Positions 43,104 to 52,258 of a stretch of 64,000 nucleotides of DNA are shown here, piece by piece. The notes beneath the pieces were generated by a model. The model did no database searches, was not told the origin of the DNA, and saw only the letters and a list, made by a program, of their open reading frames with translations. Each line of letters begins with the position of its first letter. The first letter of the stretch is position 1. Location of the stretch: the NCBI GenBank assembly GCA_964532405.1, contig CAZHIC010000008.1:1-64000 (forward strand), in the 5' to 3' direction. This DNA comes from PALSA-1006 sp964532405 (GTDB lineage Bacteria > Pseudomonadota > Gammaproteobacteria > Burkholderiales > Gallionellaceae). Both the position numbers and the translations under genes were made by a program.

Positions 43104-43630
43104 TGCGTTTCATTTTGCCGTTTGTGATATTTGTCGTGCTGGCCGGATTTTTGTATGTCGGCCTGAATCTTGACCCGCATGAAGTTCCCTCGCCGCTGGT
43201 TGGCAAGCCGGCACCGGCATTCTCTTTGCCGCAGTTGCACGAGCCATCCAAAACATTTTCACCGCAGGACATGAAGGGCAAAGTCTGGTTGCTCAACGTG
43301 TGGGCTTCGTGGTGCGTGTCCTGCAAAGAGGAGCATCCGATATTGGTCGAGTTATCGCGCAAAAATATTGTGCCTATCTACGGCCTCGACTACAAAGATA
43401 AGCGCGCCGATGCGCAGGCAACATTGCGCGAAGGTGGTGACCCCTATGTCGTGAGCGCGTCCGATACCGAGGGGCGCATCGGCATCGATTACGGCGTATA
43501 CGGCGTGCCCGAGACTTACGTCATCGACAAACAGGGCGTTATTCAATACAAACAGATCGGTCCGGTAACTCATCAGAATCTGCGCGAGAAAATATTGCCT
43601 CTGGTGGCCGAGTTGGAGAAGAAGCCATGA
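43100..43630 (+). CDS. ccmG: Thiol:disulfide oxidoreductase CcmG (DsbE)
   Basis: 176 residues, with an N-terminal membrane anchor and a periplasmic thioredoxin fold. Reduces apocytochrome c or CcmH before heme attachment. The active site is WASWCVSCKEEHP (CVSC near residue 75); GVYGVPETYVIDKQG is the family's cis-proline region. Part of the ccm overlap chain. Confidence 0.95.
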   Translation: MMRFILPFVIFVVLAGFLYVGLNLDPHEVPSPLVGKPAPAFSLPQLHEPSKTFSPQDMKGKVWLLNVWASWCVSCKEEHPILVELSRKNIVPIYGLDYKDKRADAQATLREGGDPYVVSASDTEGRIGIDYGVYGVPETYVIDKQGVIQYKQIGPVTHQNLREKILPLVAELEKKP

Positions 43631-44094
43631 AGCGTTTGCTTGTTTTGTTGCTGTGCCTGATACCGCTGTTCGCTTATGCGGGCGAAGCCAAAGATATGGC
43701 TGCCGATCCGGTGTTGGAAAAACGCATGATCGGCTTGGCAGAAAAGCTGCGTTGTCTGGTCTGCCAGAACGAGTCGTTGGCCAGTTCACATGCCGAGCTC
43801 GCGGAAGACCTGCGCCGCGAAGTGCGCGAGCAGATGAGCAAAGGCAACAGCGATCAACAGATCATCGACTATCTGGTTTCAAAATATGGCGATTTTGTAT
43901 TGTACGAACCGCCGGTGAAGTCTTACACGCTACTGCTTTGGTTTGGCCCGTTCGCTTTGTTGCTATTGGCGGGAGGGGCACTTTTTCTCCAGCTGCGAAA
44001 ACGCCGCCAGACCGTACCCGACATCGTCCTTTCTGCCGAAGCGCAGCAGCGAGCCGCAGCATTACTCAATAACGAAAAAGATAATCAAGTATGA
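43627..44094 (+). CDS. ccmH: Cytochrome c maturation protein CcmH
   Basis: 155 residues. A signal peptide is followed by the redox motif LRCLVCQNESLASSHAELAEDLR (LRCxxC near residue 40) and a C-terminal membrane anchor. It holds apocytochrome thiols in the heme lyase complex. Corresponds to the short CcmH; the CcmI part is a separate gene here. Confidence 0.95.
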   Translation: MKRLLVLLLCLIPLFAYAGEAKDMAADPVLEKRMIGLAEKLRCLVCQNESLASSHAELAEDLRREVREQMSKGNSDQQIIDYLVSKYGDFVLYEPPVKSYTLLLWFGPFALLLLAGGALFLQLRKRRQTVPDIVLSAEAQQRAAALLNNEKDNQV

Positions 44095-45350
44095 CAACTT
44101 TTTGGATAGTATCGGCGCTGCTCATTCTGGTAGCGTTGTTGTTCGTGGTATGGCCGTTGTGGCGCAGCACTCATACAAGTAATGCAGTGTTGCGCGATGT
44201 GGCAAATCTGGAAATATTTCGCGACCAAATTTCAGAGATGGATGCCGACCTGCGCAACGGTTTGTTGACGCAGGAATTGTACGAACAAGGCAAACGCGAA
44301 TTACAGTCACGCTTGCTGGATGAGGTGAAGGAAGAGCAGAGCGCGATCGCGCCGGTGCGCAATCCACTCAAGGCACTGGCGATCGTCTTGGCGGTTCTCC
44401 TGCCTTTGGCTTCCGTCGGTCTTTATTGGAAGATCGGCAACCACAATGCGCTTTCCCCGGAAGCCAGTCTTGCCGGTGTAAGCGGCTCCAGTGGCATGAA
44501 CTTGCCGGAAGCCACTAAAGCGCTGGAAGATAAGGTCGCAAAAAATCCGAATGATGGGGAGTCGTTGCTGTTGTTGGCGCGTTCATACGGCGAGATGGAA
44601 CGCTTTGGCGATGCGGTCAAAGCCTATGGAAAACTGACTGTGCTCGTATCCGACGAAGCGTGGATTTGGGCCGATTACGCCGACATGTTGGCGATGGTGC
44701 ACGGTCAGAAGCTGGCGGGCCCGCCAACCAAGCTGATTGAAAAGGCACTTGCGCTTGATCCGAATTTCCCCAAGGCGCTGGCGCTGGCAGGTTCTGCCGC
44801 GATGGAACGCGGTGATTATCCGGCAGCAATCAACTATTGGGAGCATTTGTTGAAAGGGCTACCTGAGGGTAGTGAAGATACCAAGATGATCGAGAGCGGC
44901 ATTCAGCAAGCGCGCGATTTTATGGCGCAAGCCAAAGGCGGAAAAGCGCCGCTGCTGGAGCAGATCGTTCCGCCCCAAGAGTCTAAGCAGGCTGCCGTCG
45001 CAGGGAAAGAACGCATATCGGGTACGCTCACATTGAGCGCGGCACTTAAAGCTCAAGCCAGCCCCACGGATACCGTGTTCGTCTTGGCGCGGGCTGCGCA
45101 AGGCCCCAAGATGCCGCTGGCTATCATGCGCAAACAAGTGAAAGACTTGCCGTTGGAGTTCAGTCTGGATGACGGCATGGCGATGGCGCCGCAGATGAAA
45201 TTGTCGAATTTTGACGAAGTCGTGGTGGTGGCGCGTATTTCGAAATCGGGCAATGCCATGCCGGAAGCGGGTGATCTTCAGGGGATGAGCAGCCCTATGA
45301 AACCCGGCAAGAGCGGGATAAAAATCACAATAGATACCGTCGTTAAATAA
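44091..45350 (+). CDS. ccmI: Cytochrome c maturation protein CcmI (apocytochrome chaperone)
   Basis: 419 residues. Two N-terminal membrane segments (about 1-20 and 95-115), then a periplasmic TPR region (about 140-285, LLARSYGEMERFGDAVKAYGKL) and a C-terminal beta-rich domain (ISGTLTLSAALKAQASPTDTVFVLARAAQGPKMPLA). Binds apocytochrome C-termini. Last gene of the operon; a terminator follows at 45375. Confidence 0.92.
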   Translation: MTTFWIVSALLILVALLFVVWPLWRSTHTSNAVLRDVANLEIFRDQISEMDADLRNGLLTQELYEQGKRELQSRLLDEVKEEQSAIAPVRNPLKALAIVLAVLLPLASVGLYWKIGNHNALSPEASLAGVSGSSGMNLPEATKALEDKVAKNPNDGESLLLLARSYGEMERFGDAVKAYGKLTVLVSDEAWIWADYADMLAMVHGQKLAGPPTKLIEKALALDPNFPKALALAGSAAMERGDYPAAINYWEHLLKGLPEGSEDTKMIESGIQQARDFMAQAKGGKAPLLEQIVPPQESKQAAVAGKERISGTLTLSAALKAQASPTDTVFVLARAAQGPKMPLAIMRKQVKDLPLEFSLDDGMAMAPQMKLSNFDEVVVVARISKSGNAMPEAGDLQGMSSPMKPGKSGIKITIDTVVK

Positions 45351-45374
45351 AACACACACCCTGTCTCATCAAAC

Positions 45375-45403
45375 AAATAGGCTCACGATAGTGAGCCTAT
45401 TTT
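45375..45403 (+). terminator. Terminator of the ccm operon
   Basis: AAATAGGCTCAC (45375-45386) pairs perfectly with GTGAGCCTATTT (45391-45402) around GATA, followed by T. It is 25 bases after the ccmI stop. Confidence 0.85.
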
Positions 45404-45426
45404 CATTATCCTAGAAAAAGCATTTG

Positions 45427-45539
45427 TCCACGAAACTCACGAACAAATTCAAATCGCTCTATGGCACGGAACAAAACCCGATGGGTGAGTCACCGAACGA
45501 ATACAACCCATTGTTGTTTTTCGTGCCTTTCGTGGATGA
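45427..45539. repeat. Imperfect inverted repeat, CACGAAAGGCACGAAA type
   Basis: TCCACGAAACTCACGAAC (45427-45444) is the degraded left arm and TTTTTCGTGCCTTTCGTGGA (from 45517) the right arm; the spacer is about 70 bases. The right arm is the same sequence as the uninterrupted form of the repeat at 51137-51274. It fills much of the gap between the ccm terminator and the TonB receptor gene. Confidence 0.75.
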
Positions 45540-45681
45540 ATTGCCGTTTTTAGGTTCATAAGTTCCACTTTTCGGGCTAGACTGTTTGGCATATAGCCAT
45601 CAGACGCCAAGTCGTGCATCATTCGCACGTTTGCAAATATTAGTTCAGCTCACGCAATATCTTTATAACCGGCTCAATGCG

Positions 45682-47778
45682 ATGAAAAAAACTTCTATTA
45701 AACACACATATTTCACCTTGTTGTTATCGGCTTTATTGCTGCTGGCACCGCCTTGCCAAGCCAATGAAAACGCGTCTTCCGAAGATTTATATTTTCAGGA
45801 GATGCCGGTCGTGCTCACGGCTTCTCGTTTATCCCAACCCCTGTCGGAAGCGCCCAGCGCGATGACCGTCATCGACAGGAAGGTGATCCAGGCATCGGGT
45901 TTTCGCACTGTGCCCGAACTGATGCGTCTGGTGCCCGGCATGTATGTGGGCTTTGCCGATGCGAATCGTCCTGTGGTTTCCTTGCACAACTCGACGGATG
46001 AGTTTGCTCACCGTATGCAGATATTGATCGATGGTCGCAGTGTCTATTTGCCGCCTTTCGGCGGCGTGAACTGGGCTGACCTGCCGTTGCTGACCGAAGA
46101 TATCGAACGTATCGAGGTAGTGCGCGGGCCTTCATCGGCTTCGCACGGCACCAATTCATTTTATGGGGTGATCAATATCATCACGCGTGACGCCCTGACT
46201 CAGGGAGCCAGCGTGTCTGTGACTCAGGGTAATTACTGGGTGTCGGACGCTTCGGCGCGATTCGGAAAATCGATGGATGATTTGGATTATCGGATTTCAG
46301 CGGGCTATCGTTCCGATCAGGGCTTGAACAACAGCGTCTTGAACGACCACAACAATACGCGCGTGTTCAATTTCCGCGGCAACTATCATCCCAATGTAAG
46401 CGATAGTCTGGACGTGCAATTGGGGAGCAGCAACGGGGTATACGGGATAGGTATCGCGGGTAGGCCGGAAGACGCGTTCCGGAATAAAACCGCCAAGAGC
46501 GATTTTCAGCAACTTGGCTGGCTGCATGTGTGGCCTACGAACGATGAGAGCAAACTGACGTACTCGCATACCGCTCGCGACGCAGTGGATCCCTATCTGT
46601 GCATTGATTCGGGGCTATGTCAGAATTTCAATCCATCCTTAGCCGTACAAGGCTTTACGCAGCAAGCCGTATATAGCCAGCGTAACGAGTTGGAATTGCA
46701 GAATACACAACAGTTGGGTGCCAGCAATCGCCTGGTATGGGGAGGCGGGTTGCGTCACGATCATGCCAATTATCCGCTACTGTTTGACCGTTCCTATACA
46801 TTGCATCCTTGGCAGGTGTTTGCCCACGACGAATGGCGCGCCACCGAGGCGGTAGTATTGAATATCGGCACGATGTTCGAGGACAACGGCATGGGGCATA
46901 AGAACAACTCGCCGCGCGCGTCGTTCAACTATCATTTCACACCGCAGCATACGGTACGTTTTGGCATGTCGACCGCCACGCGTAGTCCGGTGATGGCCGA
47001 GGCATATATATCCGCCAACAACACGATTTTTGGCGGAGCTTATGTGCCGCCCATCACGCCGCTCACGCCGGAAAAGATTCTGTCGAGAGAAATCGGTTAT
47101 CTCGGCGAGTTTCGTTCGTTAAGCCTAAGTCTTGATGCACGAGCCTATATCGACACAGTGAGCGATTTGATTTTAGTGGATAAATATGTCGCCTTGACTG
47201 CGGCTTTTCCAGATAGCTACAAGAATGTGGGTTCCGCCGAGTTTAAGGGGGTGGAGGCAACGGCGAAATACCGCTGGAATGAGGGGCGTAGTTTTCTGGT
47301 CGCTAGCTACGCTTATCAAGAAGGTTCAGCCGGTTTGAGCAGTCTCCCAACTCAATACTACAACACGGCTGCGGATCCGCTTGAGCCGTTAAGGTACACC
47401 TCGATAGGGGATCGGGTAAGGCGGTTCTATCAGGTCGAGTATCTGGATCAATTTTCTCGGACGGTTCTGACAAATAGTGCCAGTTTGTTGCTGTCGCAGA
47501 ACATCGCCGATTCATGGCAATTGGGTGCCGGTTATTATTTCAGGGGGCTGGTTCGGGTCATTGATGTCAGCCCGGACGTGACGCCGGAATATACGATGCG
47601 AAGGCTGGATTTTCGTGTAGCCAAAACTTTTAAATTCGACAAGGGGCGCAACGCCGAAGTGGCACTGATCGTGCAAAATGCGACGCAGGACGATTACACG
47701 AAATACGGCACGGTCAACGCGACAGCACAGATTATGTTCACGCGTCGCGGCTGGCTGACCGCAACCTTTAATTTCTAG
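45682..47778 (+). CDS. TonB-dependent outer-membrane receptor
   Basis: 698 residues from the ATG at 45682, which opens a clear signal peptide (MKKTSIKHTYFTLLLSALLLL...CQANE); the frame extends upstream to 45586 without sense. The plug domain (about 40-160) contains PSAMTVIDRKVIQASGFRTVPELMRLVPGM and IERIEVVRGPSSASHGTNSFYGVINIIT; the C-terminal beta-barrel ends in GWLTATFNF, with the usual terminal Phe. Such receptors import siderophores, vitamin B12, metals or carbohydrates using TonB energy. The substrate cannot be told. The next two genes (ABC_sub_bind protein, hybrid kinase) follow closely and probably form one operon. Confidence 0.92.
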   Translation: MKKTSIKHTYFTLLLSALLLLAPPCQANENASSEDLYFQEMPVVLTASRLSQPLSEAPSAMTVIDRKVIQASGFRTVPELMRLVPGMYVGFADANRPVVSLHNSTDEFAHRMQILIDGRSVYLPPFGGVNWADLPLLTEDIERIEVVRGPSSASHGTNSFYGVINIITRDALTQGASVSVTQGNYWVSDASARFGKSMDDLDYRISAGYRSDQGLNNSVLNDHNNTRVFNFRGNYHPNVSDSLDVQLGSSNGVYGIGIAGRPEDAFRNKTAKSDFQQLGWLHVWPTNDESKLTYSHTARDAVDPYLCIDSGLCQNFNPSLAVQGFTQQAVYSQRNELELQNTQQLGASNRLVWGGGLRHDHANYPLLFDRSYTLHPWQVFAHDEWRATEAVVLNIGTMFEDNGMGHKNNSPRASFNYHFTPQHTVRFGMSTATRSPVMAEAYISANNTIFGGAYVPPITPLTPEKILSREIGYLGEFRSLSLSLDARAYIDTVSDLILVDKYVALTAAFPDSYKNVGSAEFKGVEATAKYRWNEGRSFLVASYAYQEGSAGLSSLPTQYYNTAADPLEPLRYTSIGDRVRRFYQVEYLDQFSRTVLTNSASLLLSQNIADSWQLGAGYYFRGLVRVIDVSPDVTPEYTMRRLDFRVAKTFKFDKGRNAEVALIVQNATQDDYTKYGTVNATAQIMFTRRGWLTATFNF

Positions 47779-47796
47779 CGCTTTTAATTCCGCCAA

Positions 47797-48717
47797 TTGA
47801 TTCGAGTGAAACAATATTTCATCGCAATTGTCTTGTTGGGGCTGCTGGCTTCCTCGGCCCAGGCTGCACCCCTGCGCGTGACGGTATTGATGGCGGAGGA
47901 GGGTGTTGCCTATCGCGAATTTGTACTGTCGTTCGCGGCTGAGTCGGCACGACAAAATCTCCCGCCGAGCATCAATCAAACTGCTTCACTGCCGCAGGAT
48001 ACGGACTTGATCGTGGCGGTCGGCATCAAGTCTGCCGCGATGGCTCTTAATACCCGCTTCCCTGTTTTAGCCGTGCTGGTTTCAAAAGCAGGTTATGAAA
48101 AATTACAGCACGAATTACCTGCGTATAGAGGAAAAAATACTTTCTCAGCCATTTATCTGGATCAGCCGAATAAGCGTCAGATCGGTCTGATCGCTGCGGC
48201 TCTGCCCGGGGCAAAAAACATCGGGTTGTTGTTTTCTGCCAAATCAACAGACGTTGCCGGTTTGCGCAAGGCTATAACAGAGGCCAGATTGGTGCTGAAC
48301 GAGCAACTGCTCGAGTCGGCAGAATCGTTGCATCGTGATCTGCATTCGTTGCTGCAAAGAAGCGATGTTTTGTTCGCTATTCCCGACGTGCAAATTTATA
48401 ACTCATCAACGATGAGAAATATTCTGCTGGAAACTTACCGCTCCGGCATTCCGGTGGTGGGGTTTTCTCCCTCGTATGTCAGGGCGGGCGCACTGTGTGC
48501 CGTGTTCAGCACGCCGGAGCAGATCGCCGCGCAAGCGGCTTTTCAGGTGATGCAATTTGCCGAAACCGGCCATTTGTCGGCGGCACAATATTCGTCCGAA
48601 TTTGAAGTGCTGGTCAATCCGCAAGTGGCGCGTTCGCTGGGTATCCATATCCAAGATGCAGATTCTCTAACTAGGCACATTAAGGCCGCAGCGATGGCGG
48701 AAGAGGGAGGAAAATGA
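47797..48717 (+). CDS. Periplasmic ABC_sub_bind-family protein
   Basis: 306 residues from a TTG at 47797 (GTG at 47806 also possible). A signal peptide ends near AQAAP. The mature part has the two-lobed fold of the PF04392-like substrate-binding family (VTVLMAEEGVAYREFVLSF, DTDLIVAVGIKSAAMAL, PGAKNIGLLFSAKSTDV, GIPVVGFSPSYVRAGALCAVFSTP). No ABC permease or ATPase is next to it, so it probably does not feed an importer. It lies 18 bases after the receptor and overlaps the kinase gene by four bases, which suggests a ligand sensor for the kinase. Confidence 0.8.
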   Translation: MIRVKQYFIAIVLLGLLASSAQAAPLRVTVLMAEEGVAYREFVLSFAAESARQNLPPSINQTASLPQDTDLIVAVGIKSAAMALNTRFPVLAVLVSKAGYEKLQHELPAYRGKNTFSAIYLDQPNKRQIGLIAAALPGAKNIGLLFSAKSTDVAGLRKAITEARLVLNEQLLESAESLHRDLHSLLQRSDVLFAIPDVQIYNSSTMRNILLETYRSGIPVVGFSPSYVRAGALCAVFSTPEQIAAQAAFQVMQFAETGHLSAAQYSSEFEVLVNPQVARSLGIHIQDADSLTRHIKAAAMAEEGGK

Positions 48718-51122
48718 TGCGCTCTGATGAAACCGCCAAGTTGTCAAAGAACAACAACCCGGTGGTTGGTTATAGTATCCGTCAGCAAACGCTGTTGATC
48801 GCCTTGTTGCCCATGTTGTTGGCGGTTATTTCGCTGGACAGTTATTTCATGTATGCCCGCTTCAGTTCCATAGAAGCGGGCATGATCGAGCGTGCCGAAT
48901 TATTGGCAAAACAGGTTGGGGCTTCAAGTGAATATGCCCTGTTTTCGGGAAACACGGAACAGTTGCAACAGGAAGTTGCCGCCACCTTGAAGCAGAAAGA
49001 CATTGCCGCTATCGCGATCCAGGATAAATTCGGGAAGATCATCGCTTACGCGGGCAATACGCTTGCGGATGATGAAAGTAAGCTCATTAACTCACAAGCC
49101 GCTTTCGGGGTGGTTTTGAATACGTCAAATTATTTCTGGTTGAAAGAGCCGATTGTTTCGCAAACAATCGACCTCAATGATTTCGACGCGATCAACGCAC
49201 AGGTATCTACAAAATCATTGGGGCAAGTGCTCGTCAAGATGAGCAAGATGAGCATGCGGCAGGAGCGGTGGGGCGTGGTAGGCGCAAGTTTGCTGATCTC
49301 GGTGTTGCTGCTTGGACTGACGGTATTCATCGTGCTGCGCGTATCGCGTCGCATTGTCAATCCGATAAGAGCCTTGAATCAGCTGGCACGGCGCATCGGC
49401 GAGGGGGAGTTGGACATGCGTCTCTCCCCGGCTCCCGCTATCAGCGAGTTGGGCGAGCTGGCTCAAGGCATCAACGAGATGGCGAAGCAGTTACAGCAAG
49501 ACAGGGCAGTGCAGGAAGGGCAATCGGAGTTGTTGCGCGCCAACGAGGAGCGCTTGAACGAAATCATTACGACGATGCCGGTTTCATTGTTCATCAAGGA
49601 TGCGCAGAGCCGCATTACGCAGATGAACAGCGCTTGCGAGGCGCAATGGGGAGTGCTGTTTGAAAATGTCGTTGGCACAAACGGTAGCCGCTTTTTCCCG
49701 TCCGAGCAGGTAACAAGATTTCTGGCAAAAGATAAAGAGATTTTCGCGGGGCGAAAAATGGTCAATTTCGAGGAGTCGGTTTGGAACTCGGAGATCAAAG
49801 AAAATCGGACGCTGCATACCTTCAAAAAACCGGTGTATGGGGCTAAAGGAGAGCCGCTTTATTTGATCGGGATCAGTGTCGATATTTCAGAGCGCAAGCT
49901 GGCCGAAACTCGCCTGAAGCAACTCAATGAACAGCTTGAGACGCGTATTGAAGAAGCTACGCGCGCGTTGCGTTTGAAAAAAGAAGATGCGGAAAGTGCG
50001 AATTACGATAAGACGCGCTTTCTTGCTGCGGCCAGCCACGATTTGCGCCAACCCATGCATGCGCTGGGATTGTTTGTGGCTGAGCTGAACTCAAAATTGA
50101 CCACACCGGAGCAACGTAAGATTGCGGACAAGGTGGAAGAGTCGGTGGAGGCGTTGTCCAATCTGCTGGATGCGCTATTGGATATCTCCAAATTGGATGC
50201 GGGGGTAGTCACTCCCAATGAGAGCGTGTTTCCAATCGCGAATTTATTCGACCGTATCGCGCAGGATTACCAGTTGCTGGCAGAAGGTAAAGGAGTCTCT
50301 CTACGGGTCATCTGCAATAACAGTCAGGTTCGCAGCGATTCCCTCTTGTTGGAACGCATTCTGGCCAACTTGATCAGCAATGCCATTCGCTATACTCCGG
50401 TCGGAGGGAGAGTGGCTCTGGTTTGCCGCCGCCGCAGGGGTAAGCTGAGAATCGAGGTGCGCGACAACGGTATCGGCATTCCCAATAATGAACAAGAGAG
50501 CATTTTCCGCGAATTCGTTCAGCTGGCGAATAAAGAACGGGACCGCAGCAAGGGGCTGGGTTTGGGGCTGGCGATCGTCGACCGCATCGCAAAACTGCTT
50601 CATCATGACATTGAATTGCGTTCCGAGCCGAACCGTGGCTCGGTATTCTCCGTCTCTGTGCCGAGGATAGATGCGCCGATGCAGGAGCCTGCGCAACAAA
50701 TTCTGGCGAGTGACGATGCCGCAGAGCAACGTCCGTCAAGCGAATTAGACAATCTGGACGTGCTGGTGATCGACGACGATGCGTTGGTGCGCAAAAGCAC
50801 GCAGGGAATCATCGAGTCATGGGGGAGCCGCGTTTCGATGGCCGCGTCGGTGAATGAGACCAAAGAGATTCACGGCAAAGCGGATTTTGATCTGGTGATT
50901 TGCGATTACCGCTTGCCGGATGGCGATGGTATCGAGATGGCGGACTGGATCAAAACGCATTTCAGGATGCAGCCGCTATTTATTTTGATCAGCGGCGACA
51001 CCTCGCCCGAGGTTTTGCAGAGGGTCAGCGAGCGCGGAATTCAGCTATTGCACAAGCCCGTGCGCCCGGCAAAATTGCGCTCGTTGATCCAATTTCTGCT
51101 TAACCAGAAGATAGCTGGGTGA
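48714..51122 (+). CDS. Hybrid sensor histidine kinase
   Basis: 802 residues. Two membrane segments (about 26-46 and 184-204) frame a periplasmic sensor region of about 137 residues. HAMP follows (about 205-260, RRIVNPIRALNQLARRIGEGELDM), then a PAS domain (about 280-395), a coiled coil, HisKA with His442 in AAASHDLRQPMHAL, HATPase with NLISNAIRYTP, DNGIGIP and GLGLGLAIV, and a C-terminal receiver domain with Asp731 in LVICDYRLPDGDG and the conserved Lys in HKPVRP. No output domain is attached and no response regulator gene follows, so the phosphoryl group must pass to a partner elsewhere. Start overlaps the ABC_sub_bind gene by four bases. Confidence 0.92.
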   Translation: MMRSDETAKLSKNNNPVVGYSIRQQTLLIALLPMLLAVISLDSYFMYARFSSIEAGMIERAELLAKQVGASSEYALFSGNTEQLQQEVAATLKQKDIAAIAIQDKFGKIIAYAGNTLADDESKLINSQAAFGVVLNTSNYFWLKEPIVSQTIDLNDFDAINAQVSTKSLGQVLVKMSKMSMRQERWGVVGASLLISVLLLGLTVFIVLRVSRRIVNPIRALNQLARRIGEGELDMRLSPAPAISELGELAQGINEMAKQLQQDRAVQEGQSELLRANEERLNEIITTMPVSLFIKDAQSRITQMNSACEAQWGVLFENVVGTNGSRFFPSEQVTRFLAKDKEIFAGRKMVNFEESVWNSEIKENRTLHTFKKPVYGAKGEPLYLIGISVDISERKLAETRLKQLNEQLETRIEEATRALRLKKEDAESANYDKTRFLAAASHDLRQPMHALGLFVAELNSKLTTPEQRKIADKVEESVEALSNLLDALLDISKLDAGVVTPNESVFPIANLFDRIAQDYQLLAEGKGVSLRVICNNSQVRSDSLLLERILANLISNAIRYTPVGGRVALVCRRRRGKLRIEVRDNGIGIPNNEQESIFREFVQLANKERDRSKGLGLGLAIVDRIAKLLHHDIELRSEPNRGSVFSVSVPRIDAPMQEPAQQILASDDAAEQRPSSELDNLDVLVIDDDALVRKSTQGIIESWGSRVSMAASVNETKEIHGKADFDLVICDYRLPDGDGIEMADWIKTHFRMQPLFILISGDTSPEVLQRVSERGIQLLHKPVRPAKLRSLIQFLLNQKIAG

Positions 51123-51136
51123 TCTAGGAAAAACAT

Positions 51137-51274
51137 CCATCCACGAAAAACACGAAAGGCACGAAATAAAACCGTTCTTTTGAACTTTTTCGTGCCTTTC
51201 GTTAACCAGCCACTTGGCGACCGTTCTTTGGTCGCTTAGTGGAATGGCTAGTAGTTCTATCAGTTTTCGTGGAT
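51137..51274. repeat. CACGAAAGGCACGAAA inverted repeat, interrupted by a hairpin element
   Basis: The left arm (51137-51167) reads ATCCACGAAAAACACGAAAG and so on. The right arm should be its reverse complement, but is split: CTTTTTCGTGCCTTTCGT (to 51202), then the hairpin element at 51203-51261, then TTTTCGTGGAT (51264-51274). Removing about 60 bases restores a near-perfect right arm, as seen uninterrupted at 45517-45539. Confidence 0.75.
51203..51261 (+). mobile_element. Short REP-like hairpin element, copy 2
   Basis: 59 bases starting TAACCAGC and ending GGCTAGTAGTTCTATC, the same ends as copy 1 (15392-15444). The hairpin has outer arms ACT/AGT, a 2x2 internal loop, and inner stem GCGACC/GGTCGC with loop GTTCTT. 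The inner stem differs from copy 1 (GCGGC/GCCGC) but remains paired, so the folded form is what is conserved. It is nested inside a different repeat (51137-51274). Confidence 0.65.
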
Positions 51275-51286
51275 AAATAGCTTTTT

Positions 51287-51736
51287 TTAACGCCGTTCCT
51301 TCTTCATCGCCTGTGCAGCCTCGCGCTTGTGTTCGCGCTCTTTCTCCGTCGCCCGCTTGTCGTGCTCCTTCTTGCCCTTGGCGAGACCGATGTCGAGTTT
51401 GACGCGGCTGCCCTTGTAGTGCATATCCAGCGGCATGATGGTATAGCCTGCGCGTTGCGCTTTGCCGATGATCTTTTCAATTTCGTGCTGGTGCAACAGC
51501 AGTTTGCGTGTGCGCACCGGATCAGGATGAATGTGCGTGGAGGCATTGAGTAGCGGGCTGATGTGTGAGCCGAACAGGTAGAGCGCACCGTCTTTGATGG
51601 TGATGTAGGCTTCTTTAAGTTGCGCGCGTCCTGCGCGGATAGATTTTACTTCCCAGCCTTCCAGCATGAGCCCGGCTTCAAAGCGGTCTTCGATGAAGTA
51701 TTCGTGAAAGGCTTTTTTATTTTGAATAATGCTCAT
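51287..51736 (-). CDS. smpB: SsrA-binding protein SmpB
   Basis: 149 residues. Binds tmRNA and enters stalled ribosomes for trans-translation. The family sequence is clear: NKKAFHEYFIEDRFEAGLMLEGWEVKSIRAG, KEAYITIKDGALYLFGSHISP, RTRKLLLHQHEIEKI and GKKEHDKRATEKER at the C-terminal tail. tmRNA (ssrA) is not in the window. Transcribed divergently from ratA, a common arrangement (smpB-ratA-ratB). Confidence 0.96.
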   Translation of the reverse strand: MSIIQNKKAFHEYFIEDRFEAGLMLEGWEVKSIRAGRAQLKEAYITIKDGALYLFGSHISPLLNASTHIHPDPVRTRKLLLHQHEIEKIIGKAQRAGYTIMPLDMHYKGSRVKLDIGLAKGKKEHDKRATEKEREHKREAAQAMKKERR

Positions 51737-51817
51737 TTGATTGGATCGGAATGCAGGTGTATTTTGCGGTGCGTTGAGATATTCTACCAGCCTTTGGATT
51801 ATTGGCTTTGAGAAGCA

Positions 51818-52258
51818 ATGGCATTAGTTGAAAAATCGGTGTTACTTCCCTATAGCGCGGAACAGATGTTTGCGCTGGTGGATAACGTGGCGGACTACCC
51901 CTCGTTTTTGCCTTGGTGCGGCGGGGCCAGTGTCGAACAACTGGGCAAGAATATGGTGCATGCCACCGTGCATATCAATTACCACCAGATCAAACAAAGC
52001 TTTACCACGGAGAATGTGCGTCAACCGCCGCATAGTATTGTAATCACGTTGCAGGACGGTCCCTTTCAACATCTCGATGGTCATTGGCTTTTCACCGCAC
52101 TGTCACCAACTGCCTGTAAAATAGAATTCCGGTTGCATTATGAGTTTTCCAGCAAGTTGCTGGAAAAGTTGGTTGGCCCGGTATTCCATTATGTTGCCAA
52201 TAGCTTTGTGGATGCTTTTACCCACCGCGCAGAAAAGGTGTATGTGACAAATGAGTGA
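51818..52258 (+). CDS. ratA: RatA / coenzyme Q-binding START-like protein
   Basis: 146 residues of the COQ10/RatA family with the START-like helix-grip fold (MALVEKSVLLPYSAEQMFALVDNVADYPSFLPWCGG, then LQDGPFQHLDGHWLF). E. coli RatA was described as a toxin blocking 70S assembly, while mitochondrial Coq10 binds ubiquinone; which applies here is not known. Divergent from smpB and overlapping rnfH by eight bases. Confidence 0.9.
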   Translation: MALVEKSVLLPYSAEQMFALVDNVADYPSFLPWCGGASVEQLGKNMVHATVHINYHQIKQSFTTENVRQPPHSIVITLQDGPFQHLDGHWLFTALSPTACKIEFRLHYEFSSKLLEKLVGPVFHYVANSFVDAFTHRAEKVYVTNE

